A DNA stretch of 64,000 nucleotides. It comes from Thermohalobaculum sp039816045 (GTDB lineage: Bacteria; Pseudomonadota; Alphaproteobacteria; Rhodobacterales; Rhodobacteraceae). How positions within the stretch are numbered: the stretch's first letter is position 1; each line of letters opens with the position of its first letter. The notes beneath the pieces were generated by a model that saw only the letters and a program-made list of their open reading frames with translations, ran no database searches and had not been told where the DNA came from. Both the position numbers and the translations under genes were made by a program. The DNA lies in the NCBI GenBank assembly GCA_039816045.1, contig JBCBYB010000001.1, positions 237,956 through 301,955 of the forward strand, given 5' to 3'. Of this stretch, positions 33,923 through 42,444 are shown in pieces.

Positions 33923-35215
33923 TCAGCTCAGCGAGCCGTCAGGGGCGATCCGGGTGGCGCCGCCCATATAGCCGTGCAGCACCGCGGGCAGCGCGACCGA
34001 GCCGTCTTCCTGCTGGCCGTTCTCCACCACCGCGATCAGCGCGCGCCCAACCGCCAGGCCCGACCCGTTCAGGCTGTGCACGAATTCGGGCTTCTTCTCG
34101 CCCTCGCGCCGGAAGCGGGCATTCATCCGCCGCGCCTGGAAATCGCCGCAGACCGAGCAGCTCGAGATCTCCCGGTACCGGTCCTGCCCGGGCAGCCAGA
34201 CCTCGATGTCGTGCGTGCGCCGCGCGCCAAACCCCATATCGCCGGTGCACAGCACCACGGTGCGATAGGGCAGGCCGAGGCGCTCCAAGATGTCCTCGGC
34301 ACAGCGCGTCATGCGGTCGAGCTCCGCCAGGCTGTCCTCCGGCCGCGTGATCGAGACCATCTCGACCTTCTCGAACTGGTGCTGGCGGAGAATGCCCGTC
34401 ACATCCTTGCCCGCCGAGCCCGCCTCCGAGCGGAAGCACTGGCTGTGGGCGGTGTAGCGCCGGGGCAGGCTCGCCTCGTCCACGATGTCGCCCGCGACCA
34501 TGTTCGTCAGCGTCACCTCCGAGGTCGGGATCAGCCACCAGCCATTGGTGGTCTGGTAGAGATCCTCGGTGAACTTCGGCAGCTGCCCTGTGCCGAGCAT
34601 CGCCTCGTCGCGCACCAGCACCGGGGTCCAGACCTCGGTCAGCCCGTTCTCGGTGATGTGGGTGTCGAGCATGAACTGCGCCAGCGCCCGGTGGAGGCGG
34701 ATGAGGCTGCCCGAGAGCACCATGAACCGGCTGCCCGAGAGCTTGGCCGCCCGGCCGAGATCGAGCCCTGCCGCAACACCCGCAATCTCGAAATGCTCGC
34801 GCGGGGCGAAATCGAACGCCCGCGGCGCGCCCCAGCGGCGGAGCTCCAGATTGTCGTCCTCGTCCGCGCCGTCTGGCACGCTGTCGAGCGGCGCATTCGG
34901 CAGGCCCATGAGCAGCGCGGTCAGCGCCTCGTCCTTGGCCTTCGCCTCGGCCTCCAGCGCTGCGACCTCGTCCTTCATCGCGGCGACCCGCTCGCGGAGC
35001 GCCTCGAACTCGGCCTGGTTGCCGGTCTTCTTGACGAGGCCGATCTCCTTGCTCGCCTGGTTGCGCTCGGCCAAGGCCGCCTCGGCCCGCGTGATGCAGT
35101 TCCGCCGCTCGGCGTCGAGGGCCAGGATCTCCGACGAGACCGACGAGAGCCCGCGCCGCGCGAGCATCGCGTCAAAGCCAGCAGGGTCCTCACGGATCAG
35201 TCGGATGTCATGCAT
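33923..35215 (-). CDS. serS: Seryl-tRNA synthetase
   Basis: This class II synthetase charges tRNA-Ser. The 430-residue protein has the long N-terminal antiparallel coiled coil (about residues 27-105), motif 2 around YTAHSQCFRSEAGSAGKD and TGILRQHQFEKVEMVSI, and motif 3 LNGSGLAVGRALIAVVEN. The start MHDIRLIREDP matches the family. It probably shares a transcript with the LysE-type and AAC(3)-type genes that follow with very short gaps. Confidence 0.97.
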   Translation of the reverse strand: MHDIRLIREDPAGFDAMLARRGLSSVSSEILALDAERRNCITRAEAALAERNQASKEIGLVKKTGNQAEFEALRERVAAMKDEVAALEAEAKAKDEALTALLMGLPNAPLDSVPDGADEDDNLELRRWGAPRAFDFAPREHFEIAGVAAGLDLGRAAKLSGSRFMVLSGSLIRLHRALAQFMLDTHITENGLTEVWTPVLVRDEAMLGTGQLPKFTEDLYQTTNGWWLIPTSEVTLTNMVAGDIVDEASLPRRYTAHSQCFRSEAGSAGKDVTGILRQHQFEKVEMVSITRPEDSLAELDRMTRCAEDILERLGLPYRTVVLCTGDMGFGARRTHDIEVWLPGQDRYREISSCSVCGDFQARRMNARFRREGEKKPEFVHSLNGSGLAVGRALIAVVENGQQEDGSVALPAVLHGYMGGATRIAPDGSLS

Positions 35216-35245
35216 GGGGATGGCCCTCCTTATCAGCCGCGCGCC

Positions 35246-36643
35246 TTATGCCCCAGTGCCGCCCCCCTTACCAGTGCCCGCAAGCCACGCTTTGTAGGCG
35301 GCGTCGTAGGCTTGGGGCGAACCATCCTCCGTCGCATCGTGCCAATGCTCTGGATAGGGTACGCCCTCCGGCAGCTTCGTCAGCCCCTCGCCTGCCTTCA
35401 CACCAAAAGCTTCGTTGATACTGTCCGGGTCGAAGTACTCTGCTTCGGTAAAATCCACGAAAATGAGAGACATGCGGGCAATGGAACAGTCACTCAGATT
35501 CGTGGATTTTTGCCACGCCCCCACGAGGACCGCCCCCTCCATCCGCGCCGACGAGAGGTCCGACCCCTCCATCCGCGCCCACGAGAGGTTCGCCCCCTCC
35601 ATCCGCGCCTGCCAGAGGTCCGCCCCCTCCATCTGCGCCCCCGTGAGGTCCGCCCCCTCCATCTGCGCCTGCCTGAGGTTCGCCCCCTCCATCCGCGTCT
35701 CCACGAGGAACGCCCCCTGCATCCGCGCCTCCCGGAGGTTCGCCCCCTCCATCTGCGCCTCCCGGAGGTTCGCCCCCTCCATCTGCGCCTCCCGGAGGTT
35801 CGCCCCCTCCAGACGGGACTCGCGGAGATCGGCGCGGGCCAGATCGAGGGTGGAGACGTCGAGGGACTGGAAGTTGGCGCGGCGGAAATCGAGGCTGAAC
35901 TCTTTATCTACTTCGTGCGTTCGACGGTCCTCGCCCCGTCGGCCGATCACGGCAAAGGCCGCCTGCACATCCGCGCGGAGCGGTCGGGCCGAGCCGAAGA
36001 ACTGGCGGAGGTTGCCGCCCTCCCACCCTCGGCAGCGGATATGGGCGAGGTGCAGAGCGCGTTCCTTCTCGCTCGCGCGACCCGACACTTTTGGCAGGGG
36101 ACCGAGCGGGAACTCCCTCGGCTCACGCATTTTGCCGGTGTCTGCGTTGCGGTTGGCGTTCTCCCGGATGAAGGCGCAGAGGGTTTCCATGATCGGGATG
36201 TGATAGGTCACCTCGTTACGCGCGACCTGTTCGAGGGCATAGATCGCGCCGAGGCGGGTCGCCATCTGCTCATTGCCGAGTTGCTCGATCGCCTTCGAGA
36301 ATCGGTCCGTGATGTGGCCCTTCTGAGCCGTCTCCGCCTGGGCCGCGGCGGTCTCGGCCTGGCGCTCGGCGGCTTGGCGTTGGCGATCGAGGATCCACGC
36401 CCGATAGAGCACCAAGGGCGCCGCCACGAGACCGGCCATGGCCGCCACCCGGAGTGCGAAGGCCTGCGCGAGGTTGCGGATGTCCTCGCTCTCGCCGGTC
36501 ATGCGCGCCACAGGGTCGGTGAGGCCGAGGAGATCCCGTGCGCCCACCAGGATGAGCGCCAGCCAGCCGCCCGCCACGGCGATGGCGAATCCGATGCCGA
36601 GGACGCGGAGCAGGCTGGCGAGGGGTTTGGGTGTGTCGCTCAT
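35246..36643 (-). CDS. Membrane-anchored pentapeptide-repeat protein 1
   Basis: A 465-residue protein with two N-terminal transmembrane helices (about 13-35 and 62-82), a charged coiled stretch (RQRQAAERQAETAAAQAETA), then the phrase RFSKAIEQLGNEQMATRLGA followed by IYALEQVARNEVTYHIPIME. This phrase is shared with the next gene and with many anchored pentapeptide proteins. Pentapeptides run from about residue 255 to 395, dominated by A-N-L-R-E-A-Q-M-E-G decapeptides. A C-terminal WHDATEDGSPQAYDAAYKAWL segment closes it. Function unknown; probably a cytoplasmic beta-helix held at the inner membrane. Confidence 0.85.
   Translation of the reverse strand: MSDTPKPLASLLRVLGIGFAIAVAGGWLALILVGARDLLGLTDPVARMTGESEDIRNLAQAFALRVAAMAGLVAAPLVLYRAWILDRQRQAAERQAETAAAQAETAQKGHITDRFSKAIEQLGNEQMATRLGAIYALEQVARNEVTYHIPIMETLCAFIRENANRNADTGKMREPREFPLGPLPKVSGRASEKERALHLAHIRCRGWEGGNLRQFFGSARPLRADVQAAFAVIGRRGEDRRTHEVDKEFSLDFRRANFQSLDVSTLDLARADLRESRLEGANLREAQMEGANLREAQMEGANLREARMQGAFLVETRMEGANLRQAQMEGADLTGAQMEGADLWQARMEGANLSWARMEGSDLSSARMEGAVLVGAWQKSTNLSDCSIARMSLIFVDFTEAEYFDPDSINEAFGVKAGEGLTKLPEGVPYPEHWHDATEDGSPQAYDAAYKAWLAGTGKGGGTGA
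35518..35815 (+). repeat. 30-bp tandem repeats in pentapeptide gene
   Basis: About ten 30-bp units, each encoding two pentapeptides on the minus strand. The copies at 35731-35760 and 35761-35790 are identical and the next is identical over its first 20 bases, so expansion is recent. This is coding repeat DNA, not a CRISPR array. Confidence 0.85.
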
Positions 36644-36694
36644 GGGGGGAGCTTAGCGGGGGAGGGGCAGGAGGGGAGTCCAAAAGCTGCGGGT

Positions 36695-38263
36695 TCAGTC
36701 CGCGTCTTCGTCGCGCTCTTCGGCGCCGTCTTCGTCCTCTCCACGCCAGGCCCGCAAGGCGTCCTCATAGGCGTCGAGCGTCGCGTCGTCGCGGGCGTCG
36801 AACCAATGCTCGGGCGGCGCGACGCCCTCGGGCAGCAGGGTGCGCCCGGCGCCCGCTTTGACGCCGAAGGTCTCGTCCAGGGTCTCCGGATCGAACTCCC
36901 GCACGCCCGAGAGGTCGGTCGACCGCAGCGTGGCGCCCGTGATCGCCGTATCCCGCAGGACGGTGCCGGCGAAGACCGCGCCGCGCAGGTCGGCATCGCC
37001 GAGGAAGCCATGGCGCATCTCCGCCCCGTCGAAACGGGCGCCGACAAGGGTCGCCTTCTCGAAATCGGTCCCGCCAAGCGCTGCGCGTTGGAGATTGGCG
37101 CCGCGCAGGTCGGCCCCCTCGAGGCGCGCGCTGGTCAGGATCGCCCGGTCGAGTGCGGCCCCTCGCAGGCCCGCTTCGACCCCCACCGCGCCCCGGAGCA
37201 CGGCCTGGGTCAGGCAGGCGCCCTTCAGCTCCGCCCGCTCGAAATGGGCCTCGACCAGCATCGCATGTTCGAGATGGGCGTCCTGAAGCGAGGCGTTCTC
37301 GAGATCCGCCCAGCGGAGGTCGGCCTTCTGCAGCCATGCGCCGGAGAGATCGGCGCCGTCCATCCGGGCTTCGTCCAGACGCACCTGTTCGAGATGAGCA
37401 CCGGCGAGGCTTGCGCGTTCGAGTGTGGCCTCTGAGAGGGTCGCGCCGGCCAAGTGGGCGCCGCTGAGCAGAACGCCGTCGAGCTGCGCATTCGAGAGGT
37501 CCGCGCGGGCGAGGTAGCTGTCGCGCAGGTCGATCGGGATCCGGCGCCCGTCCTGATGCTCTTGGGCTCGGCCCGCCGCGCGTCGGCGCGCGAGGATGGT
37601 GAGGGCCGCCTGGATGTCGGCTTCGGGGCCGGGCAGGGCATCCACCCACTGCGCAAGCGCATCGTCGAGCGAGAAGGGGCGTTTGCCGAATTGGGCCTCG
37701 AACGCCGCCTCGCGGGCATCCTCGCCGGACAGGGCCGCGTCCCAGGCGGGCAGGGGGGCGGGCGCCATGGAGGCCGGCGCATTGGTTCGGACATAGGCCG
37801 CGAGCGCCTGCATCACGGGAAGGTGGTGGCTGAGGCTCTCCCGTGCCACCTGCTCCAGCGCATAGATCCCCCCGAGGCGCACCGCCCGTTGCGCATGGCC
37901 GAGCCGGTCGATGGCACGGGCATACCGCGCATCCAGTTCGGCGCGAAGGGCGGCTTCGGCCCGGGCCTCGGCGACCGCCGTTCGTCGGGTGCGGAGCCAG
38001 AACAGGGAGAGCCATGCCGGGACCGCGAGCAGGGCCAGCAGAGCCAAGACCCGGACCCCATAGGCGATTGAGAGGCCTTGCAGCGCCTGCGGCTCGGCAC
38101 CGAGGGCGATCCCGGACACGCGGTCGAGCGGATCGGAGAGGCCGAAGAGCGCCCGCACCCCGTCCACGACCAGCGCGCACCAGCAAAGCGCTGCGACCAC
38201 CGTCAGCGGATAGCCGATGGCCTTGATCACGGGGCGCCAGCGAGGGGGGAGGAGATCGCGCAT
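36695..38263 (-). CDS. Membrane-anchored pentapeptide-repeat protein 2
   Basis: A 522-residue paralogue of the upstream neighbour at 35246. It has two N-terminal helices (about 15-38 and 66-90), a charged linker, then YARAIDRLGHAQRAVRLGGI followed by YALEQVARESLSHHLPVMQA, aligning with the same phrase in the other protein. Pentapeptides run from about 250 to 475 and are more diverged (for example ATLERASLAGAHLEQVRLDE), implying an older repeat region. Both proteins end in a similar FGVKAG-x-G-x-x-LPEGV-x-x-PEHW-x-DA block. A C-terminal acidic tail follows. The pair arose by tandem duplication. Function unknown. Confidence 0.85.
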   Translation of the reverse strand: MRDLLPPRWRPVIKAIGYPLTVVAALCWCALVVDGVRALFGLSDPLDRVSGIALGAEPQALQGLSIAYGVRVLALLALLAVPAWLSLFWLRTRRTAVAEARAEAALRAELDARYARAIDRLGHAQRAVRLGGIYALEQVARESLSHHLPVMQALAAYVRTNAPASMAPAPLPAWDAALSGEDAREAAFEAQFGKRPFSLDDALAQWVDALPGPEADIQAALTILARRRAAGRAQEHQDGRRIPIDLRDSYLARADLSNAQLDGVLLSGAHLAGATLSEATLERASLAGAHLEQVRLDEARMDGADLSGAWLQKADLRWADLENASLQDAHLEHAMLVEAHFERAELKGACLTQAVLRGAVGVEAGLRGAALDRAILTSARLEGADLRGANLQRAALGGTDFEKATLVGARFDGAEMRHGFLGDADLRGAVFAGTVLRDTAITGATLRSTDLSGVREFDPETLDETFGVKAGAGRTLLPEGVAPPEHWFDARDDATLDAYEDALRAWRGEDEDGAEERDEDAD

Positions 38264-38294
38264 GGGCGAGGCTTAGGGGCGCTGGGGACACAAG

Positions 38295-38317
38295 AAAAAG
38301 CCGGGCACGGGGTGCCC
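38295..38317 (-). terminator. Rho-independent terminator (leftward)
   Basis: Read leftward, GGGCAC-CCC-GTGCCC forms a 6-bp GC-rich stem followed by GGCTTTTT. It lies about 65 bases past the stop of the 26-residue peptide gene and 30 bases before the pentapeptide gene start, so it isolates the two. Confidence 0.75.
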
Positions 38318-38382
38318 AGCATACGGGTCGGGCGCCGGTGCGCCGCGCCCAGAGGCAGAGGCGCCCGACGGAACGCTGTCGG

Positions 38383-38463
38383 TCAGCCGATCAGAACGGC
38401 CACCATCATCAGAGCGTAAAGGGTTAGTCCCACGGTGGGGGCGATGATGTAGATGGCATCCAT
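38383..38463 (-). CDS. 26-residue membrane peptide
   Basis: The frame from ATG 38463 encodes MDAIYIIAPTVGLTLYALMM followed by VAVLIG, a single hydrophobic helix with almost no soluble part. GGGAGAG lies about six bases upstream, a strong ribosome site, and a rho-independent terminator follows at 38295-38317. A peptide gene with both signals is likely to be real, although frames of this length arise by chance. No family recognised; small membrane peptides often bind and modulate larger transporters or respiratory complexes. Confidence 0.5.
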   Translation of the reverse strand: MDAIYIIAPTVGLTLYALMMVAVLIG

Positions 38464-38815
38464 GCAATCTCTCCCAGGGCCACGGCGGAGGGCTCCGCAA
38501 CAGTGGTCATCCGACCCGGCAAAGGTTATGTTTTGGTATAGCCGGACCGGATTTCAGGTCGCAGCTCTTAAGAAAGAGCTTTGGGTCCCGAAACTTTTTC
38601 TTTGGTAGCACGATCTGTCGCAGTTGACAATCAGCGTCTTGCCCAGCAGCGGCCGGCATTGCCATCAGCTTGCATCGCGCCGCGACGCCCGTATATACGA
38701 CGCGGGCGGGGCCGAGTGGCTGCGGCGGCGGGTCTCCAGATCTTGCATCGTGCGCGGTTCATGCCCCGCCACGGGCCCCTGAGGCCCTTCGTGACGGCCA
38801 GGAAAAGGACAGCCG
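38464..38815. other. Intergenic region upstream of yajC and the membrane peptide
   Basis: This 352-base gap serves divergent genes. It holds a short hairpin AGCTCTT-AAGA-AAGAGCT (38563-38580) and a consensus-like TTGACA at 38624-38629 with no good -10 beyond it. No gene, tRNA or coding frame could be supported. Confidence 0.5.
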
Positions 38816-39148
38816 ATGTTTGCGAGCCCAGCCTACGCTCAGACCGCCGGAGACGCCGGCGCCGCAGGGGGGCTGCTTGGCATCGTCCCCTTCATCCTGA
38901 TGTTCGTCATCTTCTATTTCTTCCTCATCCGCCCGCAGCAAAAGCGGATGAAGGAGCACCGCAAGATGGTCGAAAACCTGCGCCGCGGCGATCAGGTGAT
39001 CACGGCCGGCGGCATCTATGGCAAGGTCACCAAGGTGACAGACGAGGACGAGGTCCGCGTCCAAATCGCCGATGGGGTGGAGATCAAGCTGGTGAAGTCC
39101 ACCATCTCGGCCGTCGTTTCCAAGACCGAGCCCGCGGCGGAGAGCTGA
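38816..39148 (+). CDS. yajC: Preprotein translocase subunit YajC
   Basis: YajC associates with SecDF in the inner membrane. The 110-residue protein starts MFASPAYAQTAGDAGAAGG, with one transmembrane helix (LLGIVPFILMFVIFYFFLI), the hallmark RPQQKRMKEHRKMVENLRRGDQVITAGGIYGKV motif, and a beta-rich soluble tail. It lies 31 bases ahead of secDF in the conserved order. Confidence 0.96.
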   Translation: MFASPAYAQTAGDAGAAGGLLGIVPFILMFVIFYFFLIRPQQKRMKEHRKMVENLRRGDQVITAGGIYGKVTKVTDEDEVRVQIADGVEIKLVKSTISAVVSKTEPAAES

Positions 39149-39179
39149 TCTCCCCAACCAGCCGCACAAGGGAGAGCCC

Positions 39180-41828
39180 ATGCTGCAGTTCCCGCTTTGG
39201 AAGACACTGCTGACGGTCGGGCTTTGCCTTGCCGGTCTGGTGTTCGCCGCGCCCAACCTGTTCTACGAGACCGCCGACGGCTCGGCCCGCGCGCGCGCCG
39301 AGATCGAGCGCCTGGTCGGCCAGCGCCAGACGCCGCCGCCCGAGTTGATCGAGCAGGCCGAGGCCTGGCCCGCCTGGGCGCCGCCGGGCGTCGTGGCGTT
39401 GGGGCTCGATCTCCGTGGCGGGGCGCATCTCCTGGTTGAGGTCCAGATCGCCGAGGTCGTCGCCGAGCGCATGGAGAACCTGCGCGACGAGATCCGGCTC
39501 GCGCTCCGCGACGCCGGGGTTCGGCGGTTCACCGGGCTCACGGCCGGGGCCGAGGGGGCGACGGTCCGAATCACCAACCTCGAAGATGTCGAGACCGCGG
39601 GTCGGGCGCTGCGTCAGCTTGCGCAGCCTGTCGGCGGCGGCATCGCGGGCGGCTTCGGCATGGGCGGCATCGCCGCGGGGCAGGATCTCGACGTCCGCCT
39701 CGGCACGGACGACCAGACCTACATCATCACGATGACCGAGCCTGCGGTGGCCGATCTCACCAACCGCACCATGGCGCAGTCGCTCGAGGTCATGCGCCGC
39801 CGCATCGACGAGACCGGCACGCGCGAGCCCACCATCCAGCGCCAGGGCGAGGACCGCATCCTGATCCAGGTGCCGGGGATCGGCTCAGCGGCGGAGCTGC
39901 TGGAGCTCATCGGGCGGACCGCCAAGCTCACCTTCCACGCGGTCGACGGCTTCGGGCAGGACGAATACTCCGCCGGGCCCGGCCAGATCATCGTGCCCGA
40001 TGTCGATGCCGGCCCGCCCTATCTGCTCGAGCGGCGCGCGATCCTGACGGGTGACAACCTCACCGATGCCAGCATTGGCTTCCACCCGGAGTCCGGCCTG
40101 CCGGTGGTGAACTTCCGCTTCGACACCTTCGGGAGCCGGGTGTTCGGTGAGTTCACTTCCGCCAATGTGGGGCAGCTCTTTGCCACGGTGCTCGACGGCC
40201 AGGTGATCACGGCCCCGCGCATCCAATCGCCGATCCTGGGCGGCGCCGGCTTCATCGAGGGCAATTTCACGACCGAGAGCGCGACGCAGCTCGCGATCCT
40301 GCTCCGCTCGGGCGCCCTGCCGGCCTCCATCAAGGTGCTGGAGCAACGCACCGTGGGCCCGGATCTCGGGGCGGACTCGATTGCGGCGGGCTCGGCGGCG
40401 ACCCTGCTCGCCTTCGTCGCGGTGCTGGTGTTCATGATGGCCGCCTATGGTCGCTTCGGCGTGTTCGCCGCCATCGCGCTGGTGCTGAACGTCGCGATGC
40501 TGATGGCGTTGCTCTCGGTGATCGGGGCGACGCTCACGCTGCCGGGCATCGCAGGGATCGTGCTCACAATTGGTATGGCGGTGGACGCCAACGTGCTGAT
40601 CTTTGAGCGAATACGCGAGGAGCTGAGGGGCGCGAAGGGCCCGGCACGCGCCATCGACAAAGGCTACTCGGAGGCGCTCTCGGCGATCATCGACGCCAAC
40701 ATCACCACCCTGATCGCAGCGGTGATCCTGTTCGCCATCGGCTCCGGCCCCGTGAAGGGCTTTGCCGTGACCCTCGGCCTCGGCATCATCACCTCGGTCT
40801 TCACCGCGACCATGGTGACGCGCCTGATGGTGGTGCGCTGGCTCGACTGGGCGCGGCCGAAGACGCTGAAGGTCGCGCTGCTGCGCATGGTGCCGGAGAA
40901 GACGGCGGTCGACTTCCTCGGGCTGCGGCGGCTCACCGTGGGCTTCTCGCTGAGCGCCTGTGTGGGGGCTGTGGTGCTCGCGGCGGTCCTGGGGCTCAAC
41001 TTCGGCATCGATTTCCGCGGCGGCACCATGCTCGAGATCCGCACGGAACAGGCGGCCGATCTCGGGGACATCCGCACGGTGGTGACGGATATGGACCTCG
41101 GCGATGTCGCGGTCCAGAGCTTCGGCTCCGAGCGCGACGTGCTGGTGCGGGTCGAGGAGCAAGCCGGCGACGGCGATGACCGGATGATCGTGGCCGAGGA
41201 GCTTGGCCAGGTGCTGCAAGCGGCCTTCCCGGGCACCGAGATCCGCCGCGTCGAGGTGGTTGGCCCGAAGGTCTCGAGCGAGCTCCTCCAGGCCGGCGCG
41301 CTCGCGATCCTGCTCGCGGTGTTGGCGGTCCTGATCTATATTTGGCTGCGGTTCGAGTGGCAGTTCGGCCTCGGCGCGGTTGCGGCGCTGGTCCACGATG
41401 TGGTGCTCACGATCGGGATCTTCGCGCTCACGGGCATCGAGTTCAACCTGGCGATCATCGCGGCGATCCTGACCATCGTGGGCTATTCGCTCAACGACAC
41501 GGTGGTGGTGTTTGACCGGGTCCGCGAGAACTTGCGCAAATACAAGAAGATGGATCTGGCAGCCCTCCTGAACCTCTCGATCAACGAGACGCTGGCGCGG
41601 ACGGTGATGACCTCGGTGACGACCCTGATCGCGCTTGGGGCAATGTTCGTGCTCGGCCCGCCCGTGATCCAGGGCTTCACCTTTGCGATGATCTGGGGCG
41701 TTGTGGTCGGGACTTATTCGTCGGTCTTCGTGGCGGCGGCAACGCTCCTGTGGCTCGGCGTGCGGCGGGACTGGTCGACGGCGGAAGAGGCCAAAGCCGG
41801 CATCCGCATTGATGGCGCGCAGGTCTGA
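39180..41828 (+). CDS. secDF: Fused protein translocase subunit SecDF
   Basis: A single 882-residue frame joins SecD and SecF. The SecD half (about 1-565) has the first membrane helix, the GLDLRGGAHLLVEV motif, the large periplasmic P1 domain and five helices ending near TRLMVVRWLDWARPK. The SecF half starts near Met570 (MVPEKTAVDFLGLRRLTVGF) with its own GIDFRGGTMLEIRTE motif, a small periplasmic domain and five helices, ending with VGYSLNDTVVVFDRVRENL and later segments. SecDF uses the proton gradient to pull preproteins out of SecYEG. Many relatives have separate secD and secF genes; here the junction has no stop or linker. It is co-directional with yajC. Confidence 0.95.
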   Translation: MLQFPLWKTLLTVGLCLAGLVFAAPNLFYETADGSARARAEIERLVGQRQTPPPELIEQAEAWPAWAPPGVVALGLDLRGGAHLLVEVQIAEVVAERMENLRDEIRLALRDAGVRRFTGLTAGAEGATVRITNLEDVETAGRALRQLAQPVGGGIAGGFGMGGIAAGQDLDVRLGTDDQTYIITMTEPAVADLTNRTMAQSLEVMRRRIDETGTREPTIQRQGEDRILIQVPGIGSAAELLELIGRTAKLTFHAVDGFGQDEYSAGPGQIIVPDVDAGPPYLLERRAILTGDNLTDASIGFHPESGLPVVNFRFDTFGSRVFGEFTSANVGQLFATVLDGQVITAPRIQSPILGGAGFIEGNFTTESATQLAILLRSGALPASIKVLEQRTVGPDLGADSIAAGSAATLLAFVAVLVFMMAAYGRFGVFAAIALVLNVAMLMALLSVIGATLTLPGIAGIVLTIGMAVDANVLIFERIREELRGAKGPARAIDKGYSEALSAIIDANITTLIAAVILFAIGSGPVKGFAVTLGLGIITSVFTATMVTRLMVVRWLDWARPKTLKVALLRMVPEKTAVDFLGLRRLTVGFSLSACVGAVVLAAVLGLNFGIDFRGGTMLEIRTEQAADLGDIRTVVTDMDLGDVAVQSFGSERDVLVRVEEQAGDGDDRMIVAEELGQVLQAAFPGTEIRRVEVVGPKVSSELLQAGALAILLAVLAVLIYIWLRFEWQFGLGAVAALVHDVVLTIGIFALTGIEFNLAIIAAILTIVGYSLNDTVVVFDRVRENLRKYKKMDLAALLNLSINETLARTVMTSVTTLIALGAMFVLGPPVIQGFTFAMIWGVVVGTYSSVFVAAATLLWLGVRRDWSTAEEAKAGIRIDGAQV

Positions 41829-41908
41829 CCCGGCGCGCAGGTTTGGTGCCCTGACGGGCCCGCTTCTGCCGCCAGGACCCCGCTGACGCGGGGCCCTGGC
41901 TGCCAGAC

Positions 41909-41982
41909 CCAGCCCCACCCCCGCCCCCCGCACCTCCCTGCGCTTTGCGCAGGGAGGTGCGGGGGGCGGGGGGTGGGGCTGG
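41909..41982. repeat. Long near-perfect inverted repeat after secDF
   Basis: A 35-base left arm and 36-base right arm are complementary throughout apart from one bulged G, with only TTT as loop. The arms start CCAGCCCCACCCC and end at TGCGC before the loop. It begins 80 bases past secDF and ends 94 bases before the next gene. It is an extreme hairpin, usable as a terminator on either strand, or a mobile-element relic. Confidence 0.7.
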
Positions 41983-42075
41983 ATCGGAAGGGCGGTTGCG
42001 CCCGCAGGGCGCGATCGGCCGCGCGAAATGCGCCGCAGGCATGGGGCCTCGGCGGGGCGTTCAGGAGGCGCGTCG

Positions 42076-42438
42076 ATGCGGATGCGGGAGATCGGGTTCG
42101 AGGGGCAGCCCCCCATCGACGGCTATGGCCCTGGCGGGTTTCGCATTGCCGGCAGCTGGGTCGAAGGCTCGGTGCTCTGTGCCCCCTCCGGTGTCGGCGA
42201 TCTAGAGATGCCTCTCGGGGACACTGGAATTGCCCGCGTGATCGGCCTCGCAGCAGAGATAGACATCCTTTTGGTCGGCATGGGCGCAGAGATTGCTCCG
42301 CTGCCAGCGGATGTTCGGCAAGCCATTGAAGCAGCCGGGATCGGTGTCGAGGTGATGTCCACCCCCTCCGCCTGCCGCACCTACAACGTGCTGCTCTCCG
42401 AGGGTCGCCGGGTCGCCTGTGCCCTCACCGCCGTCTGA
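42076..42438 (+). CDS. Mth938-like domain protein (DUF498)
   Basis: A 120-residue protein with the Mth938 fold: IDGYGPGGFRIAGSWVEGSV near the N-terminus, the central EIDILLVGMGAEIAPLPADVRQAIEAAGIGVEVM stretch and the closing TYNVLLSEGRRVACALTAV. Starts at 42076 (MRMREIGF) and 42082 are both possible; AGGAGG eight bases upstream favours 42076. Members near secDF/yajC are frequent in alphaproteobacteria; a relative is an assembly factor of respiratory complex I in mitochondria (NDUFAF3). No catalytic residues are evident. Confidence 0.88.
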   Translation: MRMREIGFEGQPPIDGYGPGGFRIAGSWVEGSVLCAPSGVGDLEMPLGDTGIARVIGLAAEIDILLVGMGAEIAPLPADVRQAIEAAGIGVEVMSTPSACRTYNVLLSEGRRVACALTAV

Positions 42439-42444
42439 TGCCGG

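Noticed and set aside
35518..35815. CRISPR-like 30-bp repeats
   Set aside because: Units are contiguous and in frame, encoding decapeptide pairs of a pentapeptide protein; there are no spacers.
33794..37435. 1213-codon rightward open frame over the LysE-type, serS and pentapeptide genes
   Set aside because: It is antisense to four well-supported genes, and its RPLHPRPREVRPLH-type repeats are the reverse reading of the pentapeptide DNA repeats.
38705..38780. tRNA-like stretch: GCGGGGC...GCCCCGC with a GGCCGAGTGGCTG D-arm-like segment and GGTTC
   Set aside because: The span between the complementary ends is only about 64 bases, there is no anticodon or T stem, and the sequence ending is not CCA-compatible after a discriminator base.
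39885..42116. 743-codon leftward open frame over secDF
   Set aside because: It is antisense to SecDF, with a low-complexity His/Arg/Asp translation and no recognisable domain.
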